A DNA stretch of 44,622 bases. Origin: an uncultured Sutterella sp. Its GTDB lineage: Bacteria > Pseudomonadota > Gammaproteobacteria > Burkholderiales > Burkholderiaceae_F. Of the stretch, positions 40,357 through 44,622 are shown in pieces. The notes beneath the pieces are model-generated. The model was not told where the DNA came from. It worked only from the letters and a program-made list of their open reading frames with translations, and did no database searches. Location of the stretch: positions 1 through 44,622 of the forward strand of contig UQUM01000017.1 in assembly GCA_900544255.1 (NCBI GenBank), read 5' to 3'. The position numbers and the translations under genes were made by a program. Position 1 is the first letter of the stretch. The number at the start of each line of letters is the position of its first letter.

Positions 40357-41436
40357 ATGAACTTGGAAGAAATACGTAAAGTCGTCGAAGCCGTCGCCGA
40401 CCCCGTCTGCGGCAAGCCCTTGGCTGATTTGAAGGCCGTGCAGTCCGTGACGGAAAAGGACGGTACGGTCGCAGTGCATGTGACGCCGGGGTATCCCGTG
40501 AAGTCGACGGCCGCGAAAATTGAGGCCGCGGTGAAGTCGGCGCTTGCGGCGGCCGGCATTGATAAAGCGGAAGTGACCGTCACCGGGGAAATCCGTGCGC
40601 ACCGCGTGCAGCGCATGCTGAAAACTTTGGCCAATGTGAAGAACATCATTGCCGTTAGTTCCGGCAAGGGCGGCGTCGGTAAGTCCACGGTCGCTGCAAA
40701 CCTCGCGTTGGCTCTTAAGGAAGAAGGTGCCAAGGTGGGGGTGCTGGACGCGGATATTTACGGGCCCTCGCAGCCCACGATGCTCGCCGCCGAAGGTCGC
40801 CCCGAAAGTTTGGACGGCGTCAACATGGAACCCATCGTGAGTTACGGGGTGGAAATTAATTCTGTGGGCTTCATGGTGGATCCGGGGGAACCGATGATCT
40901 GGCGCGGCCCCTTGGTGGCGCAGGCCCTGACGCAGCTTCTGACGCAGACAGCGTGGCATGACCTTGACTACCTCGTGATCGACATGCCTCCGGGAACGGG
41001 CGACATTCAGCTCACTCTCTCGCAGTCCGTGCCGGTGACGGGGGCGATCGTCGTGACGACGCCGCAGGACATTGCGCTTCTTGATGCCAAGAAGGGCCTG
41101 CGCATGTTCGAGAAAGTGAACGTCCCGGTTTTGGGGATCGTTGAAAACATGGCGCTCTTTAAGTGCCCGGAATGCGGACATTTGGAACACATTTTCGGCA
41201 AGGGCGGCGCCGAACGCATGAGTAAGCAGTACAACGTGCCGGTTTTGGGGCAGCTTCCCTTGGAAACCGCAATCCGCGAACAGGCCGACAGCGGTATGCC
41301 GACGGTCATTGCCGATCCCGACGGCGTGACGGCGGGGATCTACCGCTCGATCGCATTGAAGGCGGCGGCAGCGGTGGCGCTTACCGCCCGCGACACGAGC
41401 CGCATCATGCCCGGTGTCAAGGTAATGAACGACTGA
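40357..41436 (+). CDS. apbC: Iron-sulfur cluster carrier protein ApbC/Mrp
   Basis: 359 aa. P-loop NTPase that holds and transfers [4Fe-4S] clusters. A MIP18-like N-terminal domain (about 1-80) is followed by the deviant Walker A GKGGVGKS (103-110), LDADIYGPSQP, IDMPPGTGD, and the cluster-binding FKCPECGH (CxxC) near residue 270. Length and domain order match the betaproteobacterial Mrp. ATG at 40357 with AAGAAG in front. A strong bidirectional terminator follows. Confidence 0.95.
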   Translation: MNLEEIRKVVEAVADPVCGKPLADLKAVQSVTEKDGTVAVHVTPGYPVKSTAAKIEAAVKSALAAAGIDKAEVTVTGEIRAHRVQRMLKTLANVKNIIAVSSGKGGVGKSTVAANLALALKEEGAKVGVLDADIYGPSQPTMLAAEGRPESLDGVNMEPIVSYGVEINSVGFMVDPGEPMIWRGPLVAQALTQLLTQTAWHDLDYLVIDMPPGTGDIQLTLSQSVPVTGAIVVTTPQDIALLDAKKGLRMFEKVNVPVLGIVENMALFKCPECGHLEHIFGKGGAERMSKQYNVPVLGQLPLETAIREQADSGMPTVIADPDGVTAGIYRSIALKAAAAVALTARDTSRIMPGVKVMND

Positions 41437-41449
41437 TCGCCTGAAAGCA

Positions 41450-41516
41450 CCGCCGTTTGTTGACGGCGGAAAGAAAAACGGCCGGAGACGCAGAAAAACG
41501 TTTCCGGCCGTTTTTT
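41450..41516. terminator. Bidirectional terminator between apbC and ilvD
   Basis: CCGCCGT/ACGGCGG (41450-41456, 41463-41469) is followed by AAAAACGGCCGGA (41474-41486) pairing with TCCGGCCGTTTTT (41503-41515). T-runs are present on both strands, serving the convergent apbC and ilvD genes. Confidence 0.9.
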
Positions 41517-41559
41517 GAGGAAGGCGCTTTTCTCAGAAACTCCGAAAGCGCCTTGAGCG

Positions 41560-43224
41560 TCAGACGGCGCGCAGGACGGCGCCGGTGCACCCCGAGGAGA
41601 CCTGCTTCGCGTAGCGGGCGAGGTACCCCGTCGTGATGCGCGGTGCACGCGGTTTCCATTCGGCCTTGCGGCGGGCCATTTCTTCGTCGCTCACTTCAAC
41701 GCTGATGCGGTTGGCGGGGATGTCGATTTCGATCACGTCGCCTTCCTTCACGAGGGCAATGGGGCCGCCGACGGCGGCTTCGGGCGATACGTGGCCGATG
41801 GCGGCGCCGCGGGTGGCACCCGAGAAGCGTCCGTCCGTGATGAGCGCCACGCAGTGCCCCAGGCCCGAACCCATGATGGCGGACGTAGGATTCAACATTT
41901 CACGCATACCGGGGCCGCCCTTGGGGCCTTCGTAGCGGATGACGACGACTTCGCCGGGGTTGATTTTGCCGCTGTAAATGGCGTTCAACGCATCTTCTTC
42001 GCAGTCAAAGACGCGGGCCTTGCCCTTATGAACCATCATGTCGTCGCCTACGGCGGAGCGTTTCACCACGCTGCCTTCGGGGGCAAGGTTGCCTTTCAAA
42101 ACGGCGATGCCGCCCTCTTTGGCGATCGGATTTTCCACCGTGTGAATGATTTCGGTGTTGAGAATCTTGGCGCCTTTGATGTTTTCGGCGACTGTTTTGC
42201 CGGTGACGGTCATCAGATCCGTCTTGAGGAAGCCCAATTTGGCGATTTCGGCCATCACGGCGCGGATGCCGCCCGCTTCATCGAGTTCTTCGATGTAGTG
42301 GTTGCCCGCGGGGGCGAGGTGGCAGAGATTGGGCGTGTGGCTGCTGATTTCGTTCGCAACGGAAAGGTCAAGCTCAATGCCGCACTCGTGCGCGATCGCC
42401 GGAAGGTGCAGCATGGAATTCGTGGAACAGCCGAGCGCCATGTCAATCGCCAAAGCGTTCATGAAGGCGTCGCGCGTCATGATGTCGCGCGGCTTCACGT
42501 CGTTTCGGACGAGATCCATGATCTTCATACCGGTTTCTTTCGCAAGACGCAGTCGGGCGGAATAAACGGCGGGGATGGTGCCGTTGCCGGGAAGGGCCAT
42601 GCCGAGGACTTCGGAGAGGCAGTTCATGGAATTGGCGGTGAACATGCCTGAGCAGGAACCGCAGGACGGGCAGGCTTTGTTTTCCAGGTCTTCAAACTGA
42701 ATCGGCGTGATTTTGCCGGTGCGGAACTGGCTTACCGCTTCGCTGATGTTGGAGTAAGAGACCTTGCGGCCTTCGAAATGTCCGGCGAGCATGGCGCCGC
42801 CGCTCACGACGATCGACGGAATGTTGAGGCGCGCCGCGGCCATCAAAAGGCCCGGAACGTTTTTGTCGCAGGCGGCGACGAGCACCAACCCGTCAAAGGG
42901 ATGGGCCATCGACATCGCTTCCGTGCTGTCGGCGATCAATTCTCGGGAGACGAGCGAATACTTCATCCCGGTGTGCCCCATGGCCAGGCCGTCGCAGACC
43001 GCAATCGCCGGGAAAACGATGGGAACGCCGCCTGCGAGTGCGACGCCCTGCTTCACGGCGTCCACAATCTTGTCAAGATTCATGTGGCCCGGAACGATGT
43101 CGTTTTTGGAACTCACGACGCCGATCAGGGGTTTGCCGATTTCGGCGTCGCAAAGGCCGAGCGCCTTCAGAAGGGAGCGCTGCGGGGCGGCGTTGATGCC
43201 TTGGGTTAACGGATCACTGCGCAT
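41560..43224 (-). CDS. ilvD: Dihydroxy-acid dehydratase
   Basis: 554 aa, the shorter IlvD form (E. coli 616). Dehydrates 2,3-dihydroxy-isovalerate and -methylvalerate in valine, leucine and isoleucine synthesis. Blocks: VCDGLAMGHTGMKYSLVSRE, C119 in VAACDKNVPG, and C185/C188/C191 in ACPSCGSCSGMFTANSMNC. The C-terminus shows GPKGGPGMREM and ITDGRFSGATRG. ATG at 43224, with GGAG about 12 bases upstream. It stands alone; no other branched-chain gene is in the window. Confidence 0.96.
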   Translation of the reverse strand: MRSDPLTQGINAAPQRSLLKALGLCDAEIGKPLIGVVSSKNDIVPGHMNLDKIVDAVKQGVALAGGVPIVFPAIAVCDGLAMGHTGMKYSLVSRELIADSTEAMSMAHPFDGLVLVAACDKNVPGLLMAAARLNIPSIVVSGGAMLAGHFEGRKVSYSNISEAVSQFRTGKITPIQFEDLENKACPSCGSCSGMFTANSMNCLSEVLGMALPGNGTIPAVYSARLRLAKETGMKIMDLVRNDVKPRDIMTRDAFMNALAIDMALGCSTNSMLHLPAIAHECGIELDLSVANEISSHTPNLCHLAPAGNHYIEELDEAGGIRAVMAEIAKLGFLKTDLMTVTGKTVAENIKGAKILNTEIIHTVENPIAKEGGIAVLKGNLAPEGSVVKRSAVGDDMMVHKGKARVFDCEEDALNAIYSGKINPGEVVVIRYEGPKGGPGMREMLNPTSAIMGSGLGHCVALITDGRFSGATRGAAIGHVSPEAAVGGPIALVKEGDVIEIDIPANRISVEVSDEEMARRKAEWKPRAPRITTGYLARYAKQVSSGCTGAVLRAV

Positions 43225-43278
43225 GATGATATTTTCTCCGAACGGGGTTTGTAGTGTGAAGTATCAGAAATAAACTGA

Positions 43279-43316
43279 GGGAACGGGCCGGCAGATGTCC
43301 GCGTCGGCTCATTCCC
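43279..43316 (-). terminator. Probable terminator of the symporter gene
   Basis: GGGAA (43279-43283) with TTCCC (43312-43316), and inside it GGGCCG with CGGCTC, form a stem between the symporter stop and ilvD. On the minus strand a modest T-rich stretch (CAGTTTATTT) follows; on the plus strand TTTATTTT follows. Confidence 0.5.
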
Positions 43317-43341
43317 TTTATTTTGCAGGATTTACCGAGAC

Positions 43342-44286
43342 TCAGGCGGTTTTCTTATCCTGCATACGGGCGTAAATGTTGGCGATGACGGCGCCCGAAA
43401 CGTTGTGCCAGAAGCTGAAGATCGCCGAGGGGAGCGCTGCCAAGGGCATCGCAGCAAAGTGAGCGTTCGCAAGCGCTACGCCGAGGCCGGAATTCTGCAT
43501 GCCGATTTCAATCGAAAGGCACTTGCACTTTGCCACGTTAAGGTGAAAGAGTTTTCCGAGCAGGAACCCGAAGGCAAGACCCAGCGAATTGTGCAGCACC
43601 ACGACGGCAAAGACCTGCAGGCCCGTCGTCGCGAGTTTGGCGTGGCTCGCAGCGACGACGGCGGCGAGAATGAGGACGATCGCCACGGCGCTCACCAAGG
43701 GGAGAACGGTGGTGGCGGCCTTGACCTTATCCTTCAAAAGGCTCTTCACGACGACGCCCGCGATGATGGGGAGCAGCACGATCTGGCAGATGGACCAGAA
43801 CATGGCAGTGGGGTTGATGCTGATCCACTGATTGGCAAAAAGATAAATGAGGAACGGGGTGACGATGGGGGCGAGAAGCGTCGTGCAGCTCGTGATCGTC
43901 ACCGACAAAGCCACATCGCCGCGCGCGAGGAACGTCATCACGTTGCTCGCGGTGCCGCCCGGGCAGCAGCCCACCAAAATGACGCCCAAGGCAATGTCGG
44001 CGGGAAGCCCCAGAATCAGGCAGAGGAGGTACGCCGACAGGGGCATGATGACGAATTGACCGACGACGCCGATCAGCACTTCCAAGGGACGCGTAAAGAC
44101 TTCTTTGAAGTCGGCGACGGAAAGCGTGAGTCCCATGCCGAACATCACAATGCCGAGCAGAATCGAAACGTAGGGCAGGAAAATAATAAACGTACTCGGG
44201 GCAAGGTACGCAAGCAATGCAAAGAGAAGAACCCAGAAGGCAAAGGTTTTGCCGACGAATCGGCTGACGGAAGCTAAAGCATTCAT
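43342..44286 (-). CDS. Bile acid:sodium symporter family (BASS) transporter
   Basis: 314 aa from ATG 44286, about ten membrane segments. FGMGLTLSVADF, VGCCPGGTASNVMTFLARGDVALSV (a sodium-site crossover helix) and EIGMQNSGLGVALA are BASS family motifs. Bacterial members carry bile salts, pantoate, 2-keto acids or other organic anions with Na+; the substrate here is unknown. The frame is open to 44424 but the extra residues look non-coding. No Shine-Dalgarno sequence precedes the ATG, which is unusual here. Codon use is biased to strong expression. Confidence 0.88.
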   Translation of the reverse strand: MNALASVSRFVGKTFAFWVLLFALLAYLAPSTFIIFLPYVSILLGIVMFGMGLTLSVADFKEVFTRPLEVLIGVVGQFVIMPLSAYLLCLILGLPADIALGVILVGCCPGGTASNVMTFLARGDVALSVTITSCTTLLAPIVTPFLIYLFANQWISINPTAMFWSICQIVLLPIIAGVVVKSLLKDKVKAATTVLPLVSAVAIVLILAAVVAASHAKLATTGLQVFAVVVLHNSLGLAFGFLLGKLFHLNVAKCKCLSIEIGMQNSGLGVALANAHFAAMPLAALPSAIFSFWHNVSGAVIANIYARMQDKKTA

Positions 44287-44622
44287 GTTTAGAGTTTTGT
44301 ACAACAAGTTATAGACATTGACTTCTCGGGACTCGGACGCTTGGGGTAAAAGTCTCCGGTGAGAAGCGGCAGTCACGCAGAACAGCGGGGTAAATGCTGC
44401 GCCCGAGGGGCTTGAGGGTGTCATCTGCGCGTCCGATGCGGCTTTTATCCGGCACCGGAACTCACCCGTCGTCGCCTTGTGAGCTAGACGGTAAGCTGGA
44501 AAAAATGGTAACGCGAAAGCGTTCCGGCGGCATAAGGATTAATTCCTAGTACATCGTTCGTGAAATACGTTAATTAATTGATCAATCCTCTTATCCCTCG
44601 TTGTGAGCCTGCAATAAGCGAG
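44287..44622. other. Non-coding right end of the window
   Basis: No gene seen. It should hold the symporter promoter (a TATAAC at 44313-44308 on the minus strand, no good -35) and perhaps control sites of a gene beyond the edge. AACGC-GAAA-GCGTT (near 44510-44523) is a tight hairpin, AGGA-TTAAT-TCCT lies near 44536-44548, and ATTGATCAAT near 44577 is a perfect palindrome in a strongly AT-rich run. Confidence 0.3.

Noticed and set aside
43405..44277. 290-codon plus-strand frame antisense to the symporter
   Set aside because: The translation is a low-complexity charged shadow (many Glu/Arg/His/Gly) of a clear membrane protein gene.
44460..44500. tRNA-like TGAGCTA sequence on the right end
   Set aside because: Only the D-arm-like heptamer is present; no cloverleaf can be drawn on either strand.

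Overview
The window reads as a piece of chromosome from a host-associated betaproteobacterium. The best guess is Burkholderiales, Sutterellaceae-like. This rests on gene order (lptD-surA-pdxA-rsmA divergent from amgK-murU, dusB-fis-purH, tolB-pal-cpoB, yicC/rph-rdgB-hemW), moderately high GC, and gut-type genes (asparaginase, DcuC, bile-acid/Na+ symporter family). The taxonomic call is inference; no rRNA or tRNA gene was seen.

Layout. 1-152 is the N-terminus of a TnpB (IS200/IS605) running off the left edge. 486-1082 encodes a phosphoribosyltransferase. 1136-10018 (minus) is a long co-directional run: lptD, surA, pdxA, rsmA, then an asparaginase, an MFS carrier and a MetE-like methyltransferase. 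Divergent from it, 10128-13555 carries amgK-murU (peptidoglycan sugar recycling), a nitronate monooxygenase-like protein and a nicotinamidase. An AAA-ATPase/PD-(D/E)XK gene (13557-15203, minus) meets that operon tail to tail with one base between them. 15506-22850 holds dusB-fis, purH, tolB-pal-cpoB and NAD-malic enzyme. 23001-25495 is a NitT/TauT-type ABC importer. scpA and an unknown 134-aa partner follow, then a decayed hybrid sensor kinase pseudogene. A second AAA-ATPase (27989-29269) meets yicC. rph-rdgB-hemW-mltA follow, then a third AAA-ATPase (34300-35481) and a TnpB remnant with an omega-RNA-like 3' end. The right part has erpA, dcuC, metG, mrp, ilvD and a BASS-family symporter.

Most of the window is housekeeping: outer-membrane biogenesis (LptD, SurA, Tol-Pal, MltA), cell-wall recycling, Fe-S and haem handling (ErpA, Mrp, HemW), RNA modification (RsmA, DusB), nucleotide quality control (RdgB, PurH, Rph) and C4-dicarboxylate metabolism (DcuC, malic enzyme).

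The most unusual signal is that each of the three AAA-ATPase/nuclease-fold genes is preceded by its own cluster of iterated short palindromes: a 23-bp period at 27865-27935, a 40-bp period at 34132-34263, and 12-13-bp spacing at 15298-15348. Two of the three genes end 1 or 4 bp from the stop codon of a convergent housekeeping gene. This looks like a repeated 'ATPase plus own palindrome array' cassette, possibly self-regulating or mobile. Other points of interest are several structured leaders (dusB, dcuC, metG, the MetE-like gene), the twice-broken sensor kinase, and the two TnpB pieces.
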